A stretch of 64,000 nucleotides of DNA from Candidatus Hydrogenedentota bacterium (GCA_016182605.1 JACPGE010000069.1:62001-126000); one strand, 5' to 3'; numbered from the stretch's first letter, positions 42,432 through 51,199 are shown. The notes: generated from the letters alone by a model not told the origin. A program made the numbers and translations.

Positions 42432-45403
42432 GCAACACCATGCCCGATCCCCACATCGACTCTCCCGGCACACGGGGCGGACGCCTGCTCACCGCGATCG
42501 CGCCGCTCTGGATCGCCGCGCTTGTTCTTGCCCTCTATCCCTACACGGAGAATCCCGCTGAGCCCATCAAGCTGCTCCTTTCCGCCTGGGCACTCGCGTT
42601 GCTCACGCTGGGGATGCTCGTCCAGGGGCTCCGCAAGTCGTGGTCTGTGCCCGCACACGGACTGCTCCTTGTGCTCGTCTCGTGGATGCTCTTCCAATAC
42701 GCGCTTCTCGCCGGGTCTGGCTCGCCCAGGGGCGCATTTGCCACCCTGGCCCCCTGGAGCATCTTCACCCTCATCGGGCTAGCACTCTACGCGTTCGCCA
42801 TGAATCCCATGCTGAGGCGCACACCAGAATCCGTCTTTGACCGCCTGTTCTTCGCCTATTGCTATGCGGTGGCCCTGGCCTCGCTCTATGGTTTCGCGCA
42901 GTATTTCGGCTTCGACCCCTTCCCCTGGGGAATGACCGCCGTCGAAGAATACCGGGCGCTGCCCGCCACCTACGGAAACCCAAATTTTGCCGGCCACGCC
43001 ATGATCGTCTCCATGGTCTTGCTCGCCGCCGCCCTCGCATACGCCTGGAAACAGCGGCGTGTGTCCCTCGTGCTCGCAACGCTCCTGCCCTTGGGCGTCC
43101 AGGCCGTGCACCTCTGGCTCACCCACATGCGCTCCGGGTGGCTTGCGCTCGCTGCCGCCGCTTTCACCGCATTGCTCTGCGTGGCTTTGGGGCGGCTCCG
43201 GTGGACGCCCCTGAAGAAAACCATCGCGCTCTGCGCGGTGCTCGTGCTCTGCGCCGTCATCGGATTCGTACTCGCCCTCGCCGCATTCGATCGCGTCGCC
43301 CAGATCGGAGACACCTCCCTGCTGTTGCGCCTCAACGGATACGCCAACGCCCTCGCCATGATCGCCACACATCCCTTCCTGGGGTGGGGAGCAAACGCTT
43401 TCGGCGTAAACACGCCCGCGTTCTGGACAAGTTTCGAAGCCGACTGGTTCGCCCTCGCGGGAAAACGCAATCTACACGTCCACAATGAATTGCTGGAGTT
43501 TGCCGTGGAGGGCGGACTCGCCGGTCTTTTCCTCTTCCTCACCCTCGTCTCCGCCGCGCTCTGCACCGCATTCCACACGGCCTTTGCAGGCGGGCCAGGC
43601 GCCTGGCGCAGCCGCGCGCTCGGTCTCGCACTGGTCGCCTATCTTGCAGACGGCCTCTTCGGTTTCAATCTGCACGTGCCCGTCTCCGGCGCGCTCTTCT
43701 TCCTTCTGATCGCTGGCATTGCCGCCTGCAACAACGACCGGCACAGACAGCGTGGCCTGCCCGTCATGCTCTATGGCACAGCGCTCCTCGTGTTCGCCTT
43801 TCCACTCGCATGGTTCGCCACCCACACCTTCAATGCGGAGCGTCGCTTTCAGGCGGGACAGGGCGCCCTGGTGCACGCGCGCAATCTGGCGGCAAGCGGC
43901 GATGCCGCCGGCGCTTCCAGGCTCGCGGGCATCGCGGAACAACTGTTGCTCCGCGCTCAATCGGCCCAGCCGTGGGACAGCCGCATGGCCGCCCAACTCG
44001 GCAAGCTCGCGCAAGACACGCGAAACTGGGATTCCGCCATCGCCTGGTACGAAGAGGCGCGCCGCTCCGATCCCCTCGAACCCACCCTGATCACACAGCG
44101 CGCACAATGCATGATCGCGCGCGATGCTGCGGCCAATTCTGTGGCCAACCTGCACGCAGCGGAAACCCTGCTGGATGAAGTGGAGACGCGCAGTCCAAAA
44201 CTTGCTGCACTGCACGCGCTTCGAGGCCAGATGGCCGCCCTTCGTGCGCGGCAGGCAAGCGATGACGCGAAACCGCACTGGCAGGCCGCCGCCGAAGCCT
44301 ACGACAAGGCCATGCGCAACAGCCCCACGCCGCAACCCGAGTGGACTACCGCGCTCGCCGAGGCCAGTTTTGAATCCGGAGACCACAAGACGTTGCAGCG
44401 CGCACTGAACTGCGCGGTGGAACAGGCCGTCTTTAATCCGGTGCTCTGGGCCTTGATGCAGCGCATCGGAGATGATCCAGACCTGCGCACCATGGCGGTG
44501 GATCTCGTGTTGACGGCGCTGGGCCAGACCCTGCGCGATGACGTCCAGGATCGCCCCGCCATCTGGTTCCAGGCGCGTACCCAGTGCTTGCCGGTTATGG
44601 CGGGCCTGCTCGCGGAGTATGGCCGTGAGGCCAGCGTAAATCCAGAGGCGCAGATCGCGCTCCTCACCGGCGCCTTGAAGCTCCAGCCCGATGCGCTCGA
44701 ATTGTGGGGCGCCGTCGCCGCCGCACAGCATGGGGGAGAGGATCTGCGTCAGGTCTTTCTGGATCTGGAAAGTACGCTGTCGGCCCCAGACGCCGGAAAC
44801 AACGCCCTGCCGCCGCTCGTGAAGAGCCTGGCCGCCGCGTTGCGCCGTCCGGAGGACTGCGCTGCCTTTCTGAATCTACTGGACCGCAGCCTGGATCGCC
44901 TTCCACAGTCCGATCGCTACCGCGCGAACCGGCAACGCTGGGGCTGGCTCTTGCCCTTCCTGCCCATTTTGGCAAACTCCCCGAATGCGGAGGAAGAGAA
45001 TCAGCTCCGGATCCAGGTCATGGAAGGCGCCCTGCACACAGCGTGTGGCACGTGGGAAGCCGGCATCGTCAAGTTGTCGCCGATTGTGGATTCGCTGCCC
45101 GCGCAGTGGCAAGGCATGGCCAACTACGATCTCGCCCGCGGTCTCGAAGGAGCCGGCCGCCTGCTCGAGGCGCTCACCGCCCTGGAAAACGCGCGCAGGC
45201 GCCTGCCCTCAGCCATGGAAGTGCAATGGTATCAGGCGCACCTGCAGCAGGCGTCGGGAAACCACACCGCCGCTGCGTTCGAGTTGAAACGCCTGATACC
45301 GCGCCTTTCTGTGGATACACCGCTCTACCTCCACGCACGCGCGACTTATTGTGCCGCCCTCGCCGCCCTCGGCCAGACCGATGAGATCGGGGTGTGTCCA
45401 TGA
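42428..45403 (+). CDS. O-antigen ligase-like membrane protein with long TPR tail
   Basis: 991 residues. Ten to twelve membrane helices fill about residues 15-460. The large outer loop has the Wzy_C signature GWGANAFGVNTPAFW followed by NLHVHNELLEFAVEGG, including the histidine used by ligases and polymerases. From about 470 to the end is an alpha-helical TPR-type domain (WDSAIAWYEEARRSDPLEP). Members either ligate polymer to a lipid or glycosylate proteins. TPR tails on such enzymes usually recruit partners. A second protein with the same layout is encoded on the opposite strand at 51200-54127. Start overlaps the heparinase stop; end overlaps the next gene. Confidence 0.87.
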   Translation: MSNTMPDPHIDSPGTRGGRLLTAIAPLWIAALVLALYPYTENPAEPIKLLLSAWALALLTLGMLVQGLRKSWSVPAHGLLLVLVSWMLFQYALLAGSGSPRGAFATLAPWSIFTLIGLALYAFAMNPMLRRTPESVFDRLFFAYCYAVALASLYGFAQYFGFDPFPWGMTAVEEYRALPATYGNPNFAGHAMIVSMVLLAAALAYAWKQRRVSLVLATLLPLGVQAVHLWLTHMRSGWLALAAAAFTALLCVALGRLRWTPLKKTIALCAVLVLCAVIGFVLALAAFDRVAQIGDTSLLLRLNGYANALAMIATHPFLGWGANAFGVNTPAFWTSFEADWFALAGKRNLHVHNELLEFAVEGGLAGLFLFLTLVSAALCTAFHTAFAGGPGAWRSRALGLALVAYLADGLFGFNLHVPVSGALFFLLIAGIAACNNDRHRQRGLPVMLYGTALLVFAFPLAWFATHTFNAERRFQAGQGALVHARNLAASGDAAGASRLAGIAEQLLLRAQSAQPWDSRMAAQLGKLAQDTRNWDSAIAWYEEARRSDPLEPTLITQRAQCMIARDAAANSVANLHAAETLLDEVETRSPKLAALHALRGQMAALRARQASDDAKPHWQAAAEAYDKAMRNSPTPQPEWTTALAEASFESGDHKTLQRALNCAVEQAVFNPVLWALMQRIGDDPDLRTMAVDLVLTALGQTLRDDVQDRPAIWFQARTQCLPVMAGLLAEYGREASVNPEAQIALLTGALKLQPDALELWGAVAAAQHGGEDLRQVFLDLESTLSAPDAGNNALPPLVKSLAAALRRPEDCAAFLNLLDRSLDRLPQSDRYRANRQRWGWLLPFLPILANSPNAEEENQLRIQVMEGALHTACGTWEAGIVKLSPIVDSLPAQWQGMANYDLARGLEGAGRLLEALTALENARRRLPSAMEVQWYQAHLQQASGNHTAAAFELKRLIPRLSVDTPLYLHARATYCAALAALGQTDEIGVCP

Positions 45404-46137
45404 AGCCTCCAGCAAGAAAGCTCTGGATCGTTATCACGCTCTTCAGCATGGCCTTGTTCGCAGTGGCCGTGGGCGCAGGCGTGGGCTTTCACCAAGTGGA
45501 GCACACAGCTCTCCCACGCATCAACGAAAGCCCGGGCGAATGGCGCATGCGCGAAGCCATGCGCCTGGAATCCGCAGGCGACTACAGCGCGGCCCTCGAT
45601 GTTTACGAGGCCGCCCTTCCCCTGGCCTTCGCCGCAGAGCACAACCGTGACCGTGTGAAACTGCGTATCGGGACCCTGCTCTCGCACGACGGCAACTTCG
45701 AGGCAAGCCTGCCCTATCTGCAAGAGCTGGTGCGCAATCCCAGCGCGGATATTCACGTCTATGAGCCGCTTTGCGTGTCGCTCTTCGGCCTGGAACAGTG
45801 GCAGGAAACCCGGCAATCGGCAGAGACGTGGCTGGCTCGCGCCAAGGAGGCCGGGGATGAAATGCAGCAAGGTCTGGCGCTCTTGTACCTTGGCCGCGGC
45901 AATCGGGGTCTCGGTGAAACCGCCGCCGCTGGGCAAGCACTGCGGGCCAGTGCCGAACTGCGGCCGGGAACGCGCGCGGATGTGGAACTCGCGCGCTTAT
46001 TGCATGAATCCGGAAAGAATGGCGAAGCCCTCGCCTTGACGCAGCGCTATCTGAACTCGGGCGCCGCCGATAAGGAAGGCGCAGAGGCGCGCGCGCTGCT
46101 CGAACGCATTCGAAATGCCGGGGCAGAAGCACAATGA
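45400..46137 (+). CDS. TPR protein with one membrane anchor
   Basis: 245 residues. An N-terminal membrane helix (WIVITLFSMALFAVAVGAGV) is followed by about five TPR-like helical pairs (AGDYSAALDVYEAALPL, GNFEASLPYLQELV, ETWLARAKEAGDEMQQG). It is the partner gene of the ligase: ATG 45400 overlaps the ligase stop, and a homologous pair exists at 51200/54248, where the same TWL.KA.EA...QQ motif occurs. It probably docks with the ligase tail at the periplasmic face. A GTG six bases earlier is an alternative start. The stop overlaps the glycerate kinase start. Confidence 0.83.
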   Translation: MKPPARKLWIVITLFSMALFAVAVGAGVGFHQVEHTALPRINESPGEWRMREAMRLESAGDYSAALDVYEAALPLAFAAEHNRDRVKLRIGTLLSHDGNFEASLPYLQELVRNPSADIHVYEPLCVSLFGLEQWQETRQSAETWLARAKEAGDEMQQGLALLYLGRGNRGLGETAAAGQALRASAELRPGTRADVELARLLHESGKNGEALALTQRYLNSGAADKEGAEARALLERIRNAGAEAQ

Positions 46138-47309
46138 TCGCGCGTCCATTTCACGTCCTCATCGCACCAGACTCCTTCAAAGAGTCGATGAGTGCGCCGG
46201 AGGCCGCCGCTGCCATGGCCGCCGGTTGGTCGGCAGGCTTTCCAGAATCCACCTGCCGCGTGCTGCCCATGGCCGACGGGGGAGAGGGCACGGCCGAGAT
46301 ACTCAGGATCGCATTGGGTGGCGTGGCGCTGAATCGCCGCGTGCGCGGACCCTTGGGAGCACCGGTGGAAGCGCGCTACACCCTGCTCGACAGCGGAAAG
46401 ACCGCCGTCATCGAACTGGCGGCGGCATCCGGGCTGGCCCTGGCGCCGCCAGCACAACGCGATCCCTTCCGGGCAAGCACCTACGGAACGGGTGAACTCC
46501 TTCGGGATGCTCTCAAACGCGGCGCCGCTCAAATTATCCTGACCCTGGGCGGCAGTGCCACCAACGACGGTGGCGCAGGGCTGGCTCAAGCACTCGGGTT
46601 GTCTCTGCGAGACAAAGCGGGTTGTGAACTTGCCCCCGGAGCAGCCGCATTGGCAAACCTGCACTCGGTCGACGCATCCAATCTGGACCCCAGGCTCTCC
46701 CAAGTCACCATCACCATTGCGTGCGATGTGACCAACCCCCTGTGCGGACCCAATGGCGCCACGCGGATCTACGGACCGCAGAAAGGGGTACTGCCCGGGC
46801 AAGTGGAAGAGATGGACCGCAACTTGAACCATTTTGGGACCCTATTGGAAGGGTTAAGCGGGAGGTCCTTGTGTGCCATTCAGGGAATGGGCGCCGCTGG
46901 TGGCGCGGCTCTACCCTTGGTTGCCTTCGCATTGGCCAAGCTGGAGTCCGGATTCGACCTCGTCGCCCGCGCCTCTCGCTTGGAGGAGGCCATCTCCGAG
47001 GCCGACCTGGTGCTGACTGGAGAGGGTTCCATGGACCGGCAGTCCGCCCAAGGCAAGGTTATCTCTGGTATCTTGGGGCTGGCGTCCCACTCTGATACAG
47101 GCGTCGTCGCGCTTGCCGGTCAATTGGGCGAGGGCTGTGATTCGCTCTTCGCTTTGGGACTGACCGCCGTGTTCAGCATCGCGCCTGGACCGCGCTCCCT
47201 GGATAAGTTGCTCGCCCAAGCGCCGCAACTGATTGAAAACAGAGCGTTTAACGTCGCGCGTTGCTACCGCCATGCGGCACTTCGTTGCCCCCGAAGTGGC
47301 CCGCAATAA
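46134..47309 (+). CDS. Glycerate kinase (GlxK/GarK family)
   Basis: 391 residues, the normal size. VLIAPDSFKESMSAPEAAAAM at the N-terminus, MADGGEGTAEIL, STYGTGELLRDAL and TLGGSATNDGGAGLAQALG are the conserved blocks of the type 1 glycerate kinase fold, and LVLTGEGSMDRQSAQGK lies near the end. It phosphorylates D-glycerate with ATP, to 2- or 3-phosphoglycerate depending on the subgroup, in the cytoplasm. The setting is odd: the gene is the last of a surface-polymer operon, overlapping the TPR gene by four bases. It may supply or salvage glycerate for polymer decoration, or simply share transcription. A strong terminator follows four bases after its stop. Confidence 0.92.
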   Translation: MIARPFHVLIAPDSFKESMSAPEAAAAMAAGWSAGFPESTCRVLPMADGGEGTAEILRIALGGVALNRRVRGPLGAPVEARYTLLDSGKTAVIELAAASGLALAPPAQRDPFRASTYGTGELLRDALKRGAAQIILTLGGSATNDGGAGLAQALGLSLRDKAGCELAPGAAALANLHSVDASNLDPRLSQVTITIACDVTNPLCGPNGATRIYGPQKGVLPGQVEEMDRNLNHFGTLLEGLSGRSLCAIQGMGAAGGAALPLVAFALAKLESGFDLVARASRLEEAISEADLVLTGEGSMDRQSAQGKVISGILGLASHSDTGVVALAGQLGEGCDSLFALGLTAVFSIAPGPRSLDKLLAQAPQLIENRAFNVARCYRHAALRCPRSGPQ

Positions 47310-47313
47310 AATC

Positions 47314-47364
47314 GAGGACGGCGCCGCTGGAGCGGTTAACAGCATCAGCGCCGTCCTCTTATAA
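47314..47364 (+). terminator. Strong intrinsic terminator after the glycerate kinase
   Basis: GAGGACGGCGC (47314-47324) and GCGCCGTCCTC (47348-47358) form a perfect 11-bp stem, with a 23-base loop and TTATAAT behind it. It closes the heparinase-ligase-TPR-kinase operon. Confidence 0.85.
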
Positions 47365-47753
47365 TGCCTCGGGCAGGCCCGCTATGGGTCCTGCCCCTCA
47401 CCGGAGTCTATCGCCCCTCATTCGTTCATCATTATAAGAGCAAGTGTGGTGCCAGAAAACCGATCGTACGGTAAAGTTTATCTAACAATTGGGAAACAAA
47501 AGGGTTGCAGTCAATTGGCGCAATTGGAGCAAGACGGCTTTCGGCCTTCGTCTGCTTCAATGTGTATCTTTCTTGGAAGTTCACTGTGTCAATTCAGGAT
47601 TGCAAACAATCAAAAACAATAAAAGCAATACGGCAAAATTTCTCCTACAATTTTTCGGCAATCGATGATATTCTAGTGTCGCATTTATATACAGGGTATC
47701 TGAGCTCCAGGCACTACCCTGACTTCCCGGGGCAAAGAAAGAAAGCGTTTAAC
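47365..47753. other. AT-rich regulatory region upstream of the FHA activator
   Basis: About 390 bases without a gene, clearly richer in A and T than the surroundings (for example AATCAAAAACAATAAAAGC around 47610-47625). A frame is open through part of it but the codon use is unlike the neighbours and no ribosome site is present. It holds one extended -10 candidate and a GG-N10-GC pair at 47517-47530 that lacks the -12 TT. It likely carries the control region of the next gene. Confidence 0.6.
47666..47674 (+). promoter_or_regulatory. Possible extended -10 promoter for the FHA activator
   Basis: TGATATTCT combines a TG extension with a -10 (TATTCT), about 73 bases before the ATG after allowing for the start point. 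No -35 is apparent. Confidence 0.3.
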
Positions 47754-49613
47754 ATGTTTCATCTCACCGCGAAATCGGGCGCCGCAAAGGGGCGCACTTG
47801 GTCGCTCACCAATAGCGGCATGGTCATTGGACGCGACATGGGTTGCGATATCTGGATCAACGACCCGCTTATCAGCCGCCGCCATTGTATGGTCCACCCG
47901 CACCCCGAAGGCATCCGCGTGGAAGACCTCGGCAGCAGCAACGCAACGCTTATCAACGGCGATCCGGTGGTCCAGGGTCTCGTGCGCCCGGGCGACGAGA
48001 TTACGCTGGGCAACGTCATTCTGCTGGTCACTCAGTTGGAGGGGCTCGAAAGCCAGGCATTCTCCGCACCGGTCGAGCAGCCCACAAGTTCCCTCGCGTG
48101 GGGCAAACCCATTTTTATCGAGGAGGACTCGGAGAAGCTCTTCTCCAAGGGCCGCCCGCGCACTGTGGAGGAGATGGCGGAACTGTTGCGGCTTGGGCGC
48201 ACCTTGAGCCAATGTCATTCCATCAGCGGATGCATCACGCTGTTGTTGGAACGGCTGACGGATGCCTTTGCGCCAAACAGCATGTGGATCCTCCTCAAGC
48301 GGGCACAGCAAAACGAACCCGTGGTCTTTCCTCCGGGCGCGACGGACGAGTGGCGGCGCGACAGCGAGATTCATGAGAACATTACGCGTCTCTTTGCCCG
48401 TCCACGAGGAATCCTGTTGCCGCAACGCGTGTCAAAAAACGGTTTGAAGTGCGTCGCCACCACGGTCATGGCGCCCATGGTGATGGGGGATGAAGTGGCC
48501 GGCATTATCGTCATCCGGACCGAGTCCCCGGGCCGTATCTACGATGAGAGCGATCTCGAAATGCTCCTTGCGATTGCCCATACCGTGGCCCCCTATATCA
48601 AGGCCGTGGAGCGTCTGGAGCAATTGCGCCTGGAGAACCAGCGCCTTGCCACGCGCATTCCAAACGCCGTCGCCCTCGTCGGCAACAGCCCCCCCATGAC
48701 CCGCCTGCGCGAAACCATCACCAGTTGCGCCCGCTCCAACCTCAACGTGATGGTCCTCGGTGAAACCGGCACCGGCAAAGAACTCGTTGCCCACATGATT
48801 CACAACCTCAGCGAACGTTCAGACCGCGATCTCATTGTCGTGAACTGTGCAGCCATCCCCGACGAACTCTTCGAGAGCGAAGTTTTCGGCCATGTGCGCG
48901 GAGCCTTCACCGGCGCCCATACCGAACGCCGCGGACTCATGGAGGAGAGCGACGTCAGCACGCTCTTCCTCGACGAAGTCTGCGACCTCAGCCTGGCCAA
49001 TCAGGCCCGCCTCCTGCGTGCCATCGAAACGGGCGCCTTCCGAAGACTCGGCGGCAAGGAAACCATACGCGTCAACGTGCGCGTGCTCTCCGCTACCAAC
49101 AAATTCGTCGCGGAGGAAGTCGCGCGCGGCACCTTCCGGCGCGACCTTTACCACCGCCTCAACGCCTTCGAAATCCATATGCCGCCCCTGCGCGAACGCA
49201 TCGCCGACATCCCCATTCTCGCGGAACATTTTCTCCGGCGCGCCATGGAGAATCACCATGTCAGTCTCGAAGGTTTTGAGCCCGAGGCCATGCAGACCCT
49301 CGAACAGCGTGAATGGCTGGGCAACGTGCGCGAACTCAAGAACGTGATCGAGCGTGCCGTGGTCGTCGCACGCTATGACCGCATCCGCCTCGAAGACCTG
49401 CACGCGGGCGCAAGCGGCACTGTGCGGGGCGACGACTTTCCAACACTCGAGACGATGGAATGCGAACACATCCAGCGTGCCCTGGAGTTGTGCCGGGGCA
49501 ACGTGTCTGAAGCTTCCAAAATGCTGGGTATAGGACGCAGTACCCTCTACCGCAAAGTGACTGCCTACAACCTTTCCATACTAGCCCGGAGTGACTTTCC
49601 CGCCAATTCCTGA
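47754..49613 (+). CDS. FHA-GAF-AAA+ sigma-54 transcription activator
   Basis: 619 residues. FHA domain (1-95) with GRD at 26-28, SRRH at 41-44 and SSNATLING in place of the usual N-G-T, so phosphothreonine binding is plausible. A GAF-like domain covers about 145-290. The AAA+ domain (305-545) has GETGTGKE at 336-343, an intact GAFTGA loop (383-388) and LFLDEVCDL. An HTH_8/Fis unit (NVSEASKMLGIGRSTLYRKV) ends the protein. It should activate RpoN promoters in response to a Ser/Thr kinase or a ligand; the giant kinase of this window is an obvious but unproven partner. The small HTH gene downstream has a sigma-54 promoter starting four bases after this stop. Confidence 0.94.
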   Translation: MFHLTAKSGAAKGRTWSLTNSGMVIGRDMGCDIWINDPLISRRHCMVHPHPEGIRVEDLGSSNATLINGDPVVQGLVRPGDEITLGNVILLVTQLEGLESQAFSAPVEQPTSSLAWGKPIFIEEDSEKLFSKGRPRTVEEMAELLRLGRTLSQCHSISGCITLLLERLTDAFAPNSMWILLKRAQQNEPVVFPPGATDEWRRDSEIHENITRLFARPRGILLPQRVSKNGLKCVATTVMAPMVMGDEVAGIIVIRTESPGRIYDESDLEMLLAIAHTVAPYIKAVERLEQLRLENQRLATRIPNAVALVGNSPPMTRLRETITSCARSNLNVMVLGETGTGKELVAHMIHNLSERSDRDLIVVNCAAIPDELFESEVFGHVRGAFTGAHTERRGLMEESDVSTLFLDEVCDLSLANQARLLRAIETGAFRRLGGKETIRVNVRVLSATNKFVAEEVARGTFRRDLYHRLNAFEIHMPPLRERIADIPILAEHFLRRAMENHHVSLEGFEPEAMQTLEQREWLGNVRELKNVIERAVVVARYDRIRLEDLHAGASGTVRGDDFPTLETMECEHIQRALELCRGNVSEASKMLGIGRSTLYRKVTAYNLSILARSDFPANS

Positions 49614-49616
49614 ACT

Positions 49617-49632
49617 TGGCATTTCACTTGCT
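49617..49632 (+). promoter_or_regulatory. Sigma-54 (RpoN) -24/-12 promoter
   Basis: TGGCAT-TTCAC-TTGCT: GG at 49618-49619 and GC at 49630-49631 are separated by exactly ten bases, matching the TGGCAC-N5-TTGCW consensus in all but the last base of the -24 box. The predicted start is near 49643, 37 bases ahead of the ATG at 49680. It begins four bases after the stop of the sigma-54 activator gene. Confidence 0.8.
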
Positions 49633-49679
49633 CCTGTACATGCAGATGTGGATGCACCAAAGACAGGAGAACGGAAACC

Positions 49680-49907
49680 ATGAAAAAGAACCCCCTGAAC
49701 TTCAACGACGTATTTCGAAGTAGTGGCGCTGCACAGATCATCCCCAAGTCCAAGATCGAAAAGGCGTTACGGGAATCCGGCGGCGACCTGCGCCGGGCCG
49801 CGCGCCAATGCGATTTGACGACCCGGGAGCTGTTGCAGCATATCGTGGAACAGGGTATTTCGCCGGAATACATTCCGGAACAGGTGATTTGTCTGCAAGA
49901 GGGCTGA
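49680..49907 (+). CDS. 75-residue Fis-type HTH protein under a sigma-54 promoter
   Basis: 75 residues. AGGAGA (49665-49670) gives a good ribosome site nine bases before the ATG. The core KIEKALRESGGDLRRAARQ followed by DLTTRELLQHIVEQGI has the HTH_8/Fis spacing (I..AL....G....AA......R.L......GI) seen at the end of the activator just upstream. There is no AAA+ or sensor domain, so on its own it can only bind DNA or compete with a larger activator. It is the only gene directly behind the -24/-12 promoter. The downstream 147 bases contain three hairpins before a convergent gene. The role as a feedback regulator is inference. Confidence 0.85.
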   Translation: MKKNPLNFNDVFRSSGAAQIIPKSKIEKALRESGGDLRRAARQCDLTTRELLQHIVEQGISPEYIPEQVICLQEG

Positions 49908-49995
49908 AACGTTCGAAATCGAACAGAGCCCCACTCGGACGGGGAGTGACAAAAAAGGTCCCGGGCGGGAGCCGGCAAGGCCACCCGGCCCGGGA
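49901..49995 (+). repeat. Hairpins at the 3' end of the micro-HTH gene
   Basis: A two-step stem GGGCT/AGCCC plus GTTCGA-AA-TCGAAC (49901-49931) starts inside the last codons. A second stem TCCCGGG/CCCGGGA (49959-49965 and 49989-49995) follows. CACTC/GAGTG (49932-49936 and 49944-49948) forms a small one between. None has a U-tract on the plus strand. Confidence 0.5.
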
Positions 49996-50000
49996 ACATG

Positions 50001-50033
50001 CAAAACGGCTGCAACCCACCTGGATTGCAGCCG
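50001..50033 (-). terminator. Terminator of the aldo/keto reductase transcript
   Basis: CGGCTGCAA (50006-50014) and TTGCAGCCG (50025-50033) form a perfect 9-bp stem. Read on the minus strand it is followed by TTTTG (50005-50001), as expected for an intrinsic terminator after the gene ending at 50055. Confidence 0.78.
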
Positions 50034-50054
50034 CTTCCGTTTCGCACCGGTCGA

Positions 50055-51107
50055 TCAGACCGTTTCCAATTCCGAGATCAGTGGGTGCTTGTACGCCTGG
50101 CCGGCAAACTCGGACAACAACATCCGGTCGTCGTTCGTCAGCGCCAGATCCCCCGTGAAGATCTCCAGATTCCGATCGATATCGCTGGGCATCGATATCC
50201 CGATGTTGAGCAATTGCACCCGGGAGTCGTTCAACACCCATCGAATCGCCGCGCGCGCAAGCTGGCCGCGGCGCTCCGGATCGAAGCCGGGCACCACCTT
50301 TTCCGCATTGTGACTGAACACGTTCGCGCCCAGCACCTTCATCGCAAGAATTCCCATGCCCAAAGACGAAGCCTTCGCCACCGTCAGTTCACGCCACTCC
50401 AGCGACTCGAGCGAGTGCCGGGTATTGTAGCCCTTGCGCATATAGCCAAACTCAATGAGCAACGTGTCGAATACCCCTTCGCTCACCAGCTTGTACATCT
50501 CCTCGAAGCGGCTGTGCCCCGTAATCCCTATGAAGCGGACCAGGCCCTCCTCGCGCAGCTTTACCAGTTCTTCATACAGCGGCATGCACCCGTCGCGGCC
50601 AAGCCGTTCAATGCTCGGCCCGTGAATCTGCACCCCGTCAATGTAGGCCGTCTGAAGCTGCTCCAGCGAACCTTCCACGCTCGCCCGCACCTCCTCCGGC
50701 TTCCCCACCAGAACTTTCGACGCCAGATACACATTCTCGCGCACATCCTTCAGCGCTTCCGCCATGATGTGCTCGCTCTCCCCGTAGATCCGCGCCGTGT
50801 CAAAATAGCGGATGCCGATGTCATAACCCTTGCGCACCATCTTGATGCGCTCTTCCATGGAAATGAGTTCCAAGCCGTACTTTTCGATGTCCGAGGCCAT
50901 CATGGCCGATCCGCCGTGCGCGAATATGGGCAAGGTGTGACCCGTCTTGCCAAAGGCCCGCTCCGGCAGCTTGCCCACCGTCTGAATCGTTTTTGCGGGC
51001 GGCAGCGCGGCATGCGCCAGGGTGCTGCCCAGCGCCAGTGCGGCGCCCGTCGCAACGCCGCCCTTCAAGAAGTTCCGGCGGTTCAATTCATGCTCCAGCA
51101 TTCCCAT
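50055..51107 (-). CDS. Tat-exported aldo/keto reductase
   Basis: 350 residues from ATG 51107, preceded by GGGAGA. The twin-arginine signal RRNFLKGGVATGAALALGS ends near AHA, so the enzyme is exported folded with its cofactor, as several periplasmic members are. The catalytic tetrad Asp-Tyr-Lys-His is visible in RYFDTARIYGESE (D and Y), YLASKVLVG (K) and DGVQIHGPS (H). The fold is the usual TIM barrel (GFDPERRGQLARAAIRWVL, LNIGISMP). It reduces an aldehyde or ketone with NAD(P)H; substrates in the periplasm are unknown. It lies 92 bases behind the second ligase-TPR gene on the same strand and is probably read through from it. Confidence 0.88.
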   Translation of the reverse strand: MGMLEHELNRRNFLKGGVATGAALALGSTLAHAALPPAKTIQTVGKLPERAFGKTGHTLPIFAHGGSAMMASDIEKYGLELISMEERIKMVRKGYDIGIRYFDTARIYGESEHIMAEALKDVRENVYLASKVLVGKPEEVRASVEGSLEQLQTAYIDGVQIHGPSIERLGRDGCMPLYEELVKLREEGLVRFIGITGHSRFEEMYKLVSEGVFDTLLIEFGYMRKGYNTRHSLESLEWRELTVAKASSLGMGILAMKVLGANVFSHNAEKVVPGFDPERRGQLARAAIRWVLNDSRVQLLNIGISMPSDIDRNLEIFTGDLALTNDDRMLLSEFAGQAYKHPLISELETV

Positions 51108-51199
51108 CGCTTTTCTCCCTGGCTGTGCGGCGCCTGCGTGCCCGCGTTCCGGTTCACTGCCCATCATCATGACATGCGGCGCCCTGCGGCGCAATCCCC

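Noticed and set aside
47516-47531. TGGCGC-N5-GAGC before the FHA activator
   Set aside because: GG-N10-GC spacing is right but the -12 box lacks TT, so it is at best a degenerate match.
47505-47753. 83-codon N-terminal extension of the FHA activator
   Set aside because: The open frame continues upstream, but it lies in the AT-rich region, has no ribosome site and the FHA domain begins directly at Met 47754.
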